From Marvania coccoides (lineage: Eukaryota > Chlorophyta > Trebouxiophyceae > Chlorellales > Chlorellaceae): 64,000 bases of DNA. Each line of letters opens with the position of its first letter. Positions within the stretch are counted from its first letter, which is position 1. Of this stretch, positions 40,524-51,974 are shown one piece after another. A program made the position numbers and the translations under genes. The notes beneath the pieces are model-generated. The model saw only the letters and a program-made list of their open reading frames with translations, was not told the DNA's origin and ran no database searches. The stretch covers positions 565,501 through 629,500 of the forward strand of contig OY978107.1 in assembly GCA_963854735.1 (NCBI GenBank), given 5' to 3'.

Positions 40524-42242
40524 ATGGGATCCCTTCTTCGCGGGTTCGCCAGCGGTGACATTGACGACATGTTCAAAGTAGACGACTTTGGCGGAGGCTT
40601 TGGGTTCTCCCAGCCCGATCTTTTGGGCGTCTCCACCGGCGGGAAGGCCCAGCTTGCTCCAGCCTCTCCCACCAGCGCAATGCTGCCCTCCATGCTTGGC
40701 CCCTTCGCTGACTCCATGGAAACCTTCGACTCCAGTGGAAACAGCGACGACATAGACATCTTTCTGCCTGTTATCGGCCAAACAGCCAAAGCATCCTCTG
40801 TTCGCGGTGGTACTGCTGCTGCTGCCGCTGCCGCTGCCCTCCCCCCGACCGACCCAGACGCGATAGCCGACCCCAAAGAGCGCCGGCGCGCCAAAAATCG
40901 GCAGTCACAGGCGCGCTACCGCGAAAAATTGAAGGCGCAGCGCCAAGAAGCGGAGGACGCCTACGAGAGCGCCAGCCAAGACCTGCAACGGCTGAAGCTG
41001 GAGCAGGAGATGCTCATGGAGCGCAAGATCGCGATGGAGAGCATGCTGGGGGTGCGGGACCAGGCGGTGAGGTGCCTGGAGCAAGGCAAAGCAACGTCGG
41101 AGGGCACGCAGGTACTGTTCCCCCCTTCTTCTTCTTATTCCAATGATTGAAGTACCACCACTCATCAACTGAACCTTGAATTCTTTCCCCACCCTCTCTA
41201 GCAGGCTGCTCCTCCCAAGCCGCAGTTTGGCGGGGTGCAGCCTCCCGCGCTCCCAGCTCCCAGCAAAGAGGTTGGAAAAAGTAACCAAGAAAGAATCTCA
41301 GCTGCTTTCTCCCAAGGCTGCATCCCCCCCACCCAGAGCAACGCCTGCCCGATTCAGCGCCTCTCCCCTGCGGAAATTCGCGAGATGCACCTTGTGTCTC
41401 ACGAGGCCGTGCAGTCTCGCTACGGAGGCATCGTGAAAACGCTGAAGGCGTGCTTGACGGTGATTGAAGACGCGGGGGCGCCGGCGGGGGAAAGGACGGC
41501 TGCGGAAAGGACGATGATGACCACGCTGTGGGAGTGCGGTTGCATGTGCTTCGACCAGGTAATTAATCACCGCTTTTGTTTGATTGCCGTCGACTTTTTT
41601 TGCTTTTTTTTTTTAATGAAGCTCTGCGATTTCGATGCCCTGATTCTCACGCTGCTGCTCTCACGCGAATTCCGCCCGTTCCCATCTTTTTATCCGCAGG
41701 CCATTTCCAACCCTACCAACCTGCACAAGCTCCTGGCAGCCAGTGTGGGCGACGATGGGGGGCCTCTCAGCCTCGGCGGCGCCTCCAGCTTCGCAGCCCT
41801 CACCCACGCGCTGGGGCTCTCCCCTGAGCAGCGCGCGTGCATGAAGGCCCCCCTGGACAACTTCCGGTCGCGACAGGAGAGGATTACTGTTGACAGAGCT
41901 CGCCTGTTGGGGGCCTTCCGCGGCGACCAACCGACGGCTGGAGAGGTGGGCGCTGGCGCAGGAGGAAGCACACCAACCGCACGCTTGGCGGACCCCTCGA
42001 CGCGCTCGTCGCAAAACGACGGGGCTCGGGGGTGGCTGGCTATGCACGATGCGGCTGCTGAGCTGCAGGCGAATCTGCTGGAAGAGCACCTGGCCTGCGT
42101 GGAGCTGCTATCGCGGGTGTTTGGGAGGGTGTTGACGCCGCTGCAGAAAACCAAGGCGGTGGTTATGTCGTACCCTGCTTTCCCCGATGTTCTGGCCATC
42201 GCCACAGCGGCTATGGAAGAAATGGAGGAAGGCAGTGCGTAG
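40524..42242 (+). CDS. bZIP transcription factor with C-terminal helical (DOG1-like) domain, copy 1
   Basis: Three exons, 40524-41111, 41205-41558, 41700-42242; 494 residues. A NAGNAG acceptor at 41199-41204 could add one Gln. An acidic N-terminal region (~1-110) is followed by the bZIP basic region ERRRAKNRQSQARYREKLKA, showing N-x7-R, and a leucine-zipper helix. The C-terminal ~260 residues are helical with LSPAEIREMHLVSHEAVQSR, ANLLEEHLACVELLSRV and LTPLQKTKAVVMSYPAFPDV. The LTP-x-Q segment recalls the DOG1-type region of plant TGA factors, though weakly. It should bind DNA as a dimer, possibly with the adjacent paralogue. The WECGCMCF segment has three cysteines and could be redox-sensitive. 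Confidence 0.88.
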
Positions 42243-42926
42243 CGATCTAGCTTTTTCTTTTTGAGTCCTAGCGCTGCAGCCCTTGCTGCATACTTCTCTG
42301 GGGAGCAGAGCCTAGTTGCGGAAAGTGCAAACGCTGGGATCGCTTGGCCAGACGAAGGTACTAAAACTAACTACTGCTAATTACGAGAGTAACTATATGC
42401 ATAAACAATGCTATTGAATTTCGAGATTTTGGAGACGCTGCATTTGCATCAACTGCTTTAGGGTTTGTTCGGTTTGTTCGGTTTCGCTTGGTTAATAAAT
42501 TTAGAGCTGAATGCATTTCTTTGCACCTCGCTGTACATTAGATGTCCATAATAATTTTTATCGAGCTGTATCGCCGGCTAAAGTGTCGGGTTTGTATAAT
42601 ATGTTTTATCATGTTTTGCTGGTCTTGCTAGACCTTACGAAAAGTGCATTTCTTCTGCGACATAGAAGGCGACGGTAAAAAAAAGTGTCGACATGGATTA
42701 GGTGATAGTAAAATAAAATGGCTTCCATCCATCTGTCGTTGCAAAGTTTGAAAAAGAAGATGATGTCATGATGGTTTTACAATTGCCAATTCCTTTTTCA
42801 CAAACATAAAACAACATACTTAATACACCAGCACGGAACTAACATTTTCCAAGCGCAGGTCGTCGAAATAATAAACAAGAAAAAAAAAAGATTTAAATCG
42901 GCAAATTCCACTTTCTACTCCCCACA
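42243..42926. promoter_or_regulatory. Intergenic region between the two bZIP genes
   Basis: About 680 nt, AT-rich, with a short direct repeat GTTTGTTCG/GTTTGTTCG near 42463-42481. It must hold the copy 1 3' UTR and the copy 2 promoter. No gene seen. Confidence 0.4.
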
Positions 42927-44875
42927 ATGTCGCTGCTGCCATTCAGTAGCCACGAGCTGGAAGAGCTGTTGAAACCCGACTCCACGCACGCTGGCTTCCT
43001 ATGGCCGGGATTATCTGGAGATGAGTTGATGGATGACTTCCAGGTGCCCAGCTCTCCTGTTGGCATCCTCGAGTCGCTCCCTCCCGTGGTCGCCCTCCCC
43101 GGCACCACAACCGCCGCCTTTGACTCCAACGAGAGCAGCGAAAACAACCAAGACACCCCCCCTGCTGTCTCCGCCGCTGCCGACGCCCCGCCTTGCGGGC
43201 CCGCTGGTAGTGCTCGGGGCGATGCTGTGGACCCGAAGGAGCGCGTGCGAGCGAAAAACAGGCGCGCCCAAGCGCGCTACCGCGAAAAACTGAAGAACCA
43301 ACGCAAGGTGGGGGGTGGGTGGGGGGGTTGAAACAAAAACGAAAACAAACGCCATTAAAAAAATTCTTCTCCTCCTCCTCCTTCAAATCGGCGTTCGTCT
43401 ACAAGCATCAACGAGTAGTAGCATTCACATGCCCCCCCTTTTCGTGGCAGGAAACTGAGGAATCGTACGAGAGGGCTCAAGCCGACCTCGAGCGCCTGCG
43501 GCTTGAGAACGCGGCGCTGTCGCAGCGAAAGGACGTGATGGAGAGGATCCTGACCATCAGGGAAGAGGCACAGGGCCGCTTGGAGCAGTCACAGGAGACT
43601 CTGGAACGGGTGAGAGCTGGAAAACAGTTAAAATATAAATTTTGGCAACAGCGGTTTTTCCCCCTCTCTCTTGTTATTTTGGATTTCTGAGAGGGGTGAA
43701 TAGGTGTTGACGGAGAAAGACGACATAGGTTTCTGTTTTGATTCGTTCTGTGCAGACGGAGAAGTCTGGATGGTCGCTCATGATGGAGAAAATGCTGCCT
43801 TACGCCCCTTCGCTGCAACGGCGGCAAACAACCTCCGATGAAAAGGAAGACGAATCTGCCGCCGCCGCCGCCATATGCACGCGTGCGGTTGGCACCAACC
43901 CCGCTCTAGACTCCGCCTGCCGCTCCCTGCAGCACCTCTCGCCGCTTGAGCTTCGAGCGCTGAAGCTGATGAGCTTCGAAACGGTGCAGGCTAAGTACGG
44001 GGAGCTCACTGAGAAGCTGCGGACGAGTCTGTGCCTGTCGCAGGACGCGTCCGCGCCGGCGGCGGTGCGGGGGGCGGCAGAGAAGGAGTGGCAGGACGTG
44101 CTGTGGCAGTGCGGCTGCGTGTGCTTCGAGCAGGCAGTGGCCAATCCGACCAACCTGCAGCTGCTGCTGACTGCCAGCGTGGGGGAAGGCGACGAGGTGA
44201 GAAGGCATGCTAGGGTATTCCGGAACAAAAATTGGGTTGGAGCACTTATCCTCGCCCCTCCTTGTTTTTTTTCCCTTTGATTTTCGTCGGTTTTGAAAGA
44301 GAGTTGTTTATGCTGGAGGCCGTGTTTTTTCTCGTCCGATGCTGCTGTGCTTACCGGTTTCGCCTCTTTTTCTTTCGCAGTCCACCCCAGGAGGCCTCAG
44401 CTGGGCTGAACTGACCCGGGCCCTCAACATCACGCCCTCACAGCGCGCCAGCCTGCAGCACATGCGGGAGGCCTTTATCGCGCGGGCGCAGCGCGTGGAA
44501 GCCTCCAGGCGGCAAATACTGCGCTCTCTTCCCGTCCCAGTGCCCCCTGCAGCGAGCGTTGCAGCAGCAGCTGGCGACAGAGCGGCGGGGGCTTTAGACG
44601 GCCTGAGGGCGCTGCAGGGCGCCACTTCTGGGTGGCTGGCGGCGCACGCTGCCACTGCAGAGCTGGATGCGAATTTGCACGAGGAGCACATCGTGTGCGT
44701 GGAGTTTTTGGCGAGAGTTATGGGCGGGGTGCTGACGCCGATGCAAAAGGCGAAAGCGATCACGCTGGCGGCGCCTGCCTTCCCTGACGTGTTTGCCATT
44801 GCCACGGCGGCCGTGGAGGAGGGGGCGCAGCAGCTGGAGGGCGGCGGCGCGGCGGCCACGCAGCTAGGAGGGTAG
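42927..44875 (+). CDS. bZIP transcription factor with C-terminal helical (DOG1-like) domain, copy 2
   Basis: Four exons: 42927-43307, 43451-43609, 43756-44196, 44381-44875; 491 residues. It is a paralogue of the upstream gene with the same architecture. The basic region is DPKERVRAKNRRAQARYREK, there is a heptad zipper (LERLRLENAALSQRKDVMER), and the C-terminal helical region has LSPLELRALKLMSFETVQAK, a cysteine-bearing LWQCGCVCFEQAVANPTNLQ, and LTPMQKAKAITLAAPAFPDV. An extra intron splits the basic region from the zipper, absent in copy 1. The N-terminal acidic segments have diverged much more than the bZIP and C-terminal parts, so the duplication is not recent. Confidence 0.88.
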
Positions 44876-45830
44876 GGGGAAAAAATTGGCGGTGGAAAGT
44901 AAATAAATAATTAATAATTTGGTGCGTTATAATAGCGGCGTTTCTTTTTTGTACATTTGGGGCTGGCTGTACATTCCGCATAATGAAGTTTAATACGTAG
45001 TTTGGAAGCAGCGAGGCTTTTGTTTCCATGTCTGTCCTTTCTGGCAAAATTATTTTAACACTCTCTTTTCCTTTCTGGCAGGACAATTTTGCAGTGCGTA
45101 GCGCATTCTCAATTTCGATTTTCTCCTCTCTTTCGCTTCGCTGTTCCCTTTATTATTGTTTTCGTCGTTTCCATTTCACGTTCTTTGTTCTTATCTCCTC
45201 CCACACCTCGTCTTTATTTTGTTTCTTAATGCCCAGGGATCAACTATTTACTATTTCATTCAATTGGTTTCTGCTAGTTATAGATAGAAAAAGGGAAAGG
45301 CTGCTGGTTTGACAAGACAACTTTAAAAATTTCAGCTGCCCAACGTAGAGTAGAGAGAAGAGGGGACGAAAATAAACTGCAGCGAGGAAAAACAGAAACT
45401 CTTATTAATTAAAAAAAGGGGAAACCATCAGGAGAAAGAGAGACAGGATAACAGGAAGGAACGTCAGTGAATTGAAGGGGAGAACCTCTGTTGTCGTCGT
45501 TGTGCAAGAAAGAAAGAAAGAAAAATCTACTAAATGAATGGGGAAAAAAACAGTGCTGGTAAAGAATTCAAGATAGCAACAAAAATAAAATAAAAAGTCA
45601 CAGCCGCGGTGGCGTCTAAAATGGTTGAGATAGTCAGTAGTAGTAGTAGAAGCAGTAGTGGTTGCTGTTGCAGTAGTGCGTCATAGTAATAATCCCTCAA
45701 AACAAACTTTCTCAGTGTCTTTAAGCAACAACCGCACATGGCAACACGTCGCTTGCTTGCTTCTGCCAGTCCCAAGGCGAGAAAAAAATATATATGAAGG
45801 TAAAAGAAGAAGGGGTTCTCAGCACCTCCT
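44876..45830. other. Convergent intergenic region
   Basis: About 955 nt between bZIP copy 2 (+) and the serine protease (-). It is T/C-rich, with A/G blocks and short AGTAGT repeats near 45634-45650. No coding exon supported. Confidence 0.5.
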
Positions 45831-47216
45831 TCAATTCTTGCAATAAATAAAGCCAGCGGTGTACTGGGAATCGCTCTTCATGACCGCAGTGCTGCCAGAG
45901 CCCTGGTACATGTTGCATTCCTTCGGCGCTTTGTAAGAAAACGTGAAACACCGCGGGTTGGCGACGCACTGCGCAGCGCAGGCAGCAAGGCTCGACACCT
46001 TGTCCTTCTTTGCCACGTCGACGTAATCTCGAAGCCGCCGCCCAGCCAAAGTGACGTAGGCTCTCTTTGCTGCTGCACACACCTCCCCCACGCTGCTGTA
46101 CTTTGCGATCGCTGGCGCGATGAACGAAGCGTAGTAGTCTGCCACGCTGCTGTACGCCCCCCAAGTGCTTTTGCCACAACTAATCGCCGGTCCGAAACTA
46201 GTCACCGACGTCTGAACCCCGTTGCCCAAAACTTGAGGCCCGCCGCTGTCGCCGCTGCACGTGCTGGCGAACCCAGCGCCGTTTTTAGCGCCTGTCGCGC
46301 ACAGCATCCCTGCTGGGAGCTTGGGGCAGGCGGTGGACGAAGTTTTCAGCGACACCGATTTTAACAGCCAGTTGACGGTGGCGGTCTGCGTCACCCCCCA
46401 CCCGAGGGCGGTGATTGAAGTTCCCACTGCCGGGTTTCTGGTGGCCAGGCCTTTGATGGCGGGCTGGGCGGATTTTGTGGAAAGGACGGCGATTCCTATG
46501 TCCAACCCTAAGGTGGCGTAAGTCCCAATTTTAAACCCCGGGGGGTAGAGGAACTTGGACATGGCCTTGATCTCCTTGAAGCTGCTGGGGGAGCTGATGT
46601 TGGTGCCGCCGACCAGCGCGTACTTGGGAGTTTTCAATTTTTTGGTGGCGGAGTCGAAAAAGCAGTGGGCTGCACAAATTTTGAATTCAGGGCAAGAGGA
46701 GGGGGGTTTAGAGGTGCAGGTTGTACAAGAGTGAAATAATGAGCACCCAGTTGGAGTAGTGTGTACAGTATTGCGCTGGGTGTGTGAGAAAATGAATGAT
46801 AATGCTGACGGCAGCCGACCAACCGACCTGCTGTTAAAATGAGATTTTTGGTGATCAGGGTGCCGCCGCACGAGTGGAAGAGTTTTCCAGTGGAAGATTC
46901 TTTCAGCAGCGAGGCCACAAACTGCGTCTCCGGGTCGTTGGCCTTCAGGGGCACGCCATAGGCTATCCTGGCCTCGATGCCAGTGGGGAAGGAGGAGGAA
47001 AGTGCTCGTCTAGCCCCCCTGTTGGCTGCTGCCACCGTCGCTTGGTCATGTTCGTGAATAATCCACTGCCGCGTTTCGTCTGCACGTAAAAAGGTAGCCT
47101 CTTAGCCCACATTTCATTTCAAGTGTCAACCATGCATCCGATCGAAAGAGAAACCTACGTCGGGTGAGTCCCGCAACGCTGCATACCAGCGCCAGAACAT
47201 ACACCACCCTCAACAT
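45831..47216 (-). CDS. Secreted trypsin-like (S1) serine protease with C-terminal PAN/apple-like domain
   Basis: Three exons, 47216-47159, 47079-46828, 46669-45831; 382 residues. The start MLRVVYVLALVCSVAG is a signal peptide. The chymotrypsin-fold protease has SCGGTLITKNLILTAAHCF (His105), Asp160 in GLDIGIAVL, and the Ser245 motif CSGDSGGP, so the triad is intact. The His motif is split by an intron and only appears after splicing. The C-terminal ~70 residues have a Cys pattern like a PAN/apple module: LAACAAQCVANPRCFTFSYK, then CNMYQGSG, ending YTAGFIYCKN. PAN modules bind carbohydrate or protein partners. Likely an extracellular or vacuolar endopeptidase; its substrate and any propeptide cleavage site are not evident. 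Confidence 0.9.
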
Positions 47217-47676
47217 TTCCTTTTCATTTTATTTACACAAGTTCTGTGGCCGAAATTTTCGTTTTTAAGCGAAGCAGGAGTTTGTAGTGCGAATCAACAT
47301 ATTTCTTTTTAAAATTCAAAAGAATTTCTCTCTTCTTCCATACGATTTTTCGTCCTTATCAACATGGGTGATAGCGGGATCCAGCCAGCAGTGCAAGCAG
47401 AGCCTGGGGCTGCCCAGCTCAGCTTTTCTTCTCTCCCCCGTTCTTTAGCCCGCCTTCTCTCCCCCGCCCCACCTCCTCCAGAGACTTGACATATAAAAAG
47501 CGCTGTAGCCCTTCCACACTTGCATGCGTTCAGCGAGACACAGTGCATCCATTGCTTTACAAAACGACGTGGAGGAAAAGGTACACATCTTACAGATATG
47601 CAGCAAGCTATGATGATTTAAACCAACGTTACCACGACCGATCTTATCTCATATTCTCTCTCCCATGCCACTCTCT
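47217..47676. promoter_or_regulatory. Intergenic region
   Basis: About 460 nt between two minus-strand genes. It holds the protease promoter and the 3' UTR of the gene that follows on the + coordinate side. Nothing else seen. Confidence 0.4.
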
Positions 47677-50600
47677 TCACTTCAGCCCACACAGCCTGCG
47701 GTAGTCCACCTTGGTAACGTGCGCGGGCTTCTCTCCCTTGGCGGGTTGCGCCACCCCCGCCCTTGCCGCCCTCAAACAATATTTTCTAGCCACCGTGCGG
47801 TGCAGGCTGCGCCCCAACGACTCGATCACGCACTGCACGTCGTCCATCAGCAGGTACCCCGCCCCCGCAGCGTCAAAGTAGCTGAAAGCCAGCACCAAAT
47901 CGGTCAAGGGCGCCGGCATCTCAGTTATTTCGACAGTTTCCGCCCCCTCCGCTCCCACAGCAGCGCCAGCAGCAGCACCTCCTTCCTCAGCCTTGCCAGC
48001 TTCGACAGAGGCTAGCGCAGCAGCAGCAGATTCTTCTTCAGCCCCAGCAGAGGGCGGCGTATCGCCAGCGCCATCTGCAGCAGCAGCTCCGGCGTCTCCC
48101 TCCTTCTCCTCCTCCGCAGCCACCACCATCGCTGCCTCTCCTCCATCGCCTCCATCTTCTCCAGTCAAATGCACCGCATCTCTCTCACCTTGGCCAGCGT
48201 TCTCCAGCACCGCTGCTGCTGCTTCCACAGCGCCCCCCAAACCACTCGCATCAGCAGCACCAGCAATGGCACCGCCCTCTCCACCCGCCTGCGCCCCTTC
48301 TCCTTCCACCTCCTCCATAGCAACGGCATCTTCTCCTTCGGCGTCGTCTTCTCCATCCCCCCCGCCGAAGCCTTCTTTTTCTATTTCTTTTTCTTCTTCC
48401 ACGGCAATAAAAGCATCGGCATCCCCGCCTTCTGCAACACCGCCCAACTCCTGTTGCTCCTGCTCACCTTCAGGGGCCCCCACCGAGGCGATCCCCATTC
48501 CATGCCCGTCGGTAATCTGCTCGGGCGGCTGGGGCTGCGTGGCAGGGATTTCGGCTGCAAGCGCTTCCGCCTCCACCTGCCCCGTTTTTACCCGCTTTGC
48601 AGCTTCCTCTCCCTCTCCAGCTGGCACCTCCTTCTTCCGCTTGGCAGCACCACCGCCGCCATTGGCAGCAGCAGCGGCCTCTGCGGCCGCCCTGGCGGCG
48701 GCGAACGCCTCCCAGGGCTGCTGCTTGAAAGCGCGGAGGATGCTGTCGCCCGCGTCCCTGCTCACCATCTCGTGGAACGCTTCCGCCAGCAGCGACAGCT
48801 CAAAAGTTGCCTCCTCGGTGTCGCTCTCATTGTAGTCCAGCAACCCGTCCAACGAGATCGGCATCGTCTTCAGCCGCAGCACTGCGTTGTGCAGCCCCAT
48901 CAGCAGCAGCCGGGGGGTGGCAGGCATCGCCGCAACCTTACTGCCGCCGCCCTTCCTGCCAGCCGGCTTTTCGGCTGCAGCTGGGTCTTCAGGCGGCGGA
49001 AGAGGCGCCACGTCAGGGAGCTCCCCGTCCTCCACGTCCCCGCCCTCCTCAGCCGCGCTTTTCACCCCGCCAGGCGCGCTTTCTTCCTCAACTTGGACTG
49101 GAATCATGGCCGGCGGTACGGGGCGCTGTGCATGCCGCGCCTCCCACGCCGCGCTCCACTCCTCGGCTGCCGGCATCGCCGCCTGGGCGTCGTCCACCAC
49201 AAACACCGCCGTAATCTCCCGGTAACCGCCGCTTTCCACCTCGTCGGCCGACTTTCTTTTGGAGTCAGCAGGCGGCCGGAAGTAGTGCAAGTCCAGCAGG
49301 CGGCGCCAGCTGGCGCAGCGGCCCAGGTCGATGCCCACCTGGATGGAGACGTGCCGGGTGGCGGCGCGGATGAGGGCTGCTGTGCCTGCTGCGGGGTCTT
49401 CGGGGTCGCCGTCGGTGGCCGGGTCGCAGCGCCCGCCCAACGCGAAAATACCGGACTTGACGCCGGAGCGCTCTGCGTCAAGGGATAAGAGGAGGAAATC
49501 AGGGTCAGAGGCATGTTTGTTGAGCGAATAACGATTAGATACAAGGGGTGTTATTTGGCTTGAAAATTGCGGCAAATCTTGATTTCAACCATTATTGGAT
49601 GAAAATAAAAACATGAAATCGAAGCGGGGAAAAGGCCTTTTTTTGCTTCGATTTTTTTACCTGCTCTGGCCACGATGAACTTGATCATGCGGCTCACGTG
49701 GTCTCCTCCAGCCCTGGCGGGGCCCTCCACCGCCGCCGCACGGTCTTCCTCGCTCAGCCCGCTCAGCAGCACCACCCGCGCGTTGTACACCACGCTACCC
49801 GGCTCTGGCGCCGTGGGCGGCGCCCCACGGGGGTCCGACTCAGCCAGAGGCCCGCTATCCACCTTGGCAGCAGAAATTTCGTGGTGGGCCGGTAGCGGGC
49901 AATCCAGCTTGAACGCGCGGCACAGCGCGCTCTCCCCCTGCTCCTCCAGCGCCGGCTGGGGGCCCACCGCCCACCGCAGCTCGCTCTTCACGAAATCAGC
50001 AGGGATAACCAGCCGTTCGAAGCGCCGACTAGTTTCCAGACGGTCCATGGCTGCCACGGCTCCTAGCTGGTAGGTAGGCACGTGCACCGCGTAGGAGGGG
50101 GGGCTCGGGGGCTGGGGGGAGGTGGAAAGCACCCTGCCGCTGCGCTGCGCCTTCGCTGGCCGCAGTTCTGAGGGGCGGCCGTCTCGGTCCCGCACTCCGG
50201 CGTACGCGCCGCCGCCCTTTTGGGAGGCAGGAGGGGAGCCGGGGCCCCTGCGTTCGCGCCGACGCGATGAGGAGTCGTCGTACGCGGGCGGGGGCGGTCC
50301 CCCGCGCTTCTGCGGGGGGTAATCTCGGGAAGAAAGGCCACGGTCTCGGTCAACACTGAAATCTCGAGACGATTTTTGATCCCGGGAAGATCCTCCTCTT
50401 TGATCCCGGTCCCAGTCCTTGCCACCGCGGTCGCGGTCCCGCGGGTCGGGCGCCGGCGGGCCGCCCCGACGAGCGGCTCGCTCTTTGCCGCCTCGAGGGC
50501 GTTCCCGCCTCCCGCCGTCCTTTCCAATAACCCCATACCAATCGTCCTGCGGGGGTGCACGGTCAATGCCGCCCCGAGAAGGGCCGTGCGGAACGTGCGG

Positions 50601-51639
50601 CGCATGCTGTGCGTGCTGCGGCGGGGGGGGCCCTCCGGCTTTCCCGCCGCCACGCTGTGGCAGCGGCGGGCCTGCCGCCAGAGGCGCGGTTTGGTACCCT
50701 TGCTGCGTCGGGGGGCCGCGGTAGCCGTCCCCAGGCGGCGGGGGCCCTCCGTAAGGGGCTCCAGGCTGCTGGGGGGCGCTGGGGGGCGGAGCTTGCGCGT
50801 AGTAGCCTTGCTGCTGAGCTGGAGGAGGGTACTGCGCGTGATGTGCGTGCTGCGCGAGCGGAGCGACGCCCTGCTGCGGGGGTGGCCCCCGGCGAGGGTC
50901 GTACGCCTGCTGCGATGGCGGCGCAGCGGCGTACTGCTGCTGTTGCGGCGGCAGCGGAGCGCTGCTGCCGTAAGCAGGTGGGGGAGCCCCGTACTGGGGC
51001 GGGGGCATCTGCTGCTGCCCACCGTAGCCTTGGGGCGGCGGCACCCCGCCGTACTGCGCTTGTGGCGCGCCGGTAGGCGCAGAAGGTGCGCCGCCACCGC
51101 TGCTGCCATATTGGCCGCCAGCGGGGCCGCCGCCGTAGCTGGCGGCGTCGTATCCGCCTTGGCGGGGTGGTGGCGCGGCGTACCCTTGCTGGGGAGGGGC
51201 AGCAGAGTAAGGGAGGGCCTGTTGGGGGGGGCCTCCTTGAGGAGGCGGACCCGTTGAGGGATAAGAGGAAGGGGGTCCCCCGTAAGCCTGCTGCTGCGGC
51301 GGGACAGCGCCATACTGCGGGAGAGGGGCCCCATATTGCTGCTGGGCGTAGCCAGGAGCGGCAGGCGGAGGGGGAGGCCCTCCCTGCTGTTGCTGGTTTT
51401 GTTGTTGCTGTTGTTGAGGCTGGCCGCCGACGCTGCCATACTGTCCCCCCGTGTACTGTCCCTGGAGTGGGTAATGCGCAATAAAAACGGGTATATTTTA
51501 GAAGAGATACCCATCATGGTTTACCTCCGCCAGCGAGGAGCGGCCGGGTGCCTTTCTCGAGAAATTATTGATAAAGTAACAAGAAGCCTCTACTTGGCCC
51601 CCCAAATCCATGTTGTACCTGTTGGTAGCCTTGATACAT
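47677..51639 (-). CDS. CCAR1/EMB1579 (RSA1)-like nuclear protein with DBC1 domain
   Basis: Three exons, 51639-51619, 51461-49661, 49472-47677; 1205 residues. Exon 1 encodes just MYQGYQQ. The N-terminal ~330 residues are Gln/Pro/Gly/Tyr-rich prion-like sequence, then Arg/Asp/Ser-rich repeats. A DBC1-type region follows: YNARVVLLSGL, SRMIKFIVARAG, the SGIFALGGRCDPATDGD stretch and VSIQVGIDLGR, as in animal CCAR1/CCAR2 and plant EMB1579/RSA1. Next is a very long acidic Glu/Ala/Gly region, and last an EF-hand-like segment, LAFSYFDAAGAGYLLMDDVQ. CCAR-type proteins are coactivators and splicing or chromatin regulators, and EMB1579 forms nuclear condensates. Those roles are inferred from architecture. 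The opposite-strand open frames here are compositional. Confidence 0.82.
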
Positions 51640-51974
51640 GATGATATATTAGCTGAAGTAATCAAAGAAGCTCTTGACGCCGCCTGGGAATTTTTGAGTT
51701 CTGATGAGATTTGTTCTTCTTCCTCTTGGATCTCCGCTTTGACACTGCTATGCTATCTCCTCTGCGCCATTCACCAGACTATATTGAAATTTTATTTATG
51801 GAAGGGATCCAGCAGCTCATCTTTCGTGAAAATCAAAATATAAGAAACTATTTCGCAGTTTGTCCGTTTTTTCGTCTTTGTCCGTTCATTTTGAACCACG
51901 TTTTCAAGCCAGATCAAAAAGCCCAGCTCAGATCGCCGCACCGCCGAGGATTCTCTCCCAAAAGAAGAGCAAAG
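51640..51974. promoter_or_regulatory. Divergent intergenic region
   Basis: 335 nt between the CCAR1-like gene (-) and the MCM-binding protein gene (+). AT-rich; presumed bidirectional promoter. Confidence 0.4.

Noticed and set aside
44876..45830. Plus-strand open frame rich in Ser, Leu and Phe after bZIP copy 2
   Set aside because: T/C-rich spacer translation with no domain, weak start context and no splice partner.
47993..49488. Long plus-strand open frames (Ser/Pro/Ala-rich) across the CCAR1-like gene
   Set aside because: Compositional shadows of the acidic Ala/Glu/Gly-coding tract on the minus strand.
50063..51517. 484-residue minus-strand frame overlapping the CCAR1-like exon 2 in another frame
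   Set aside because: Out of frame with the conserved DBC1 region. The true frame is fixed by the MYQGYQQ exon and the downstream junction.
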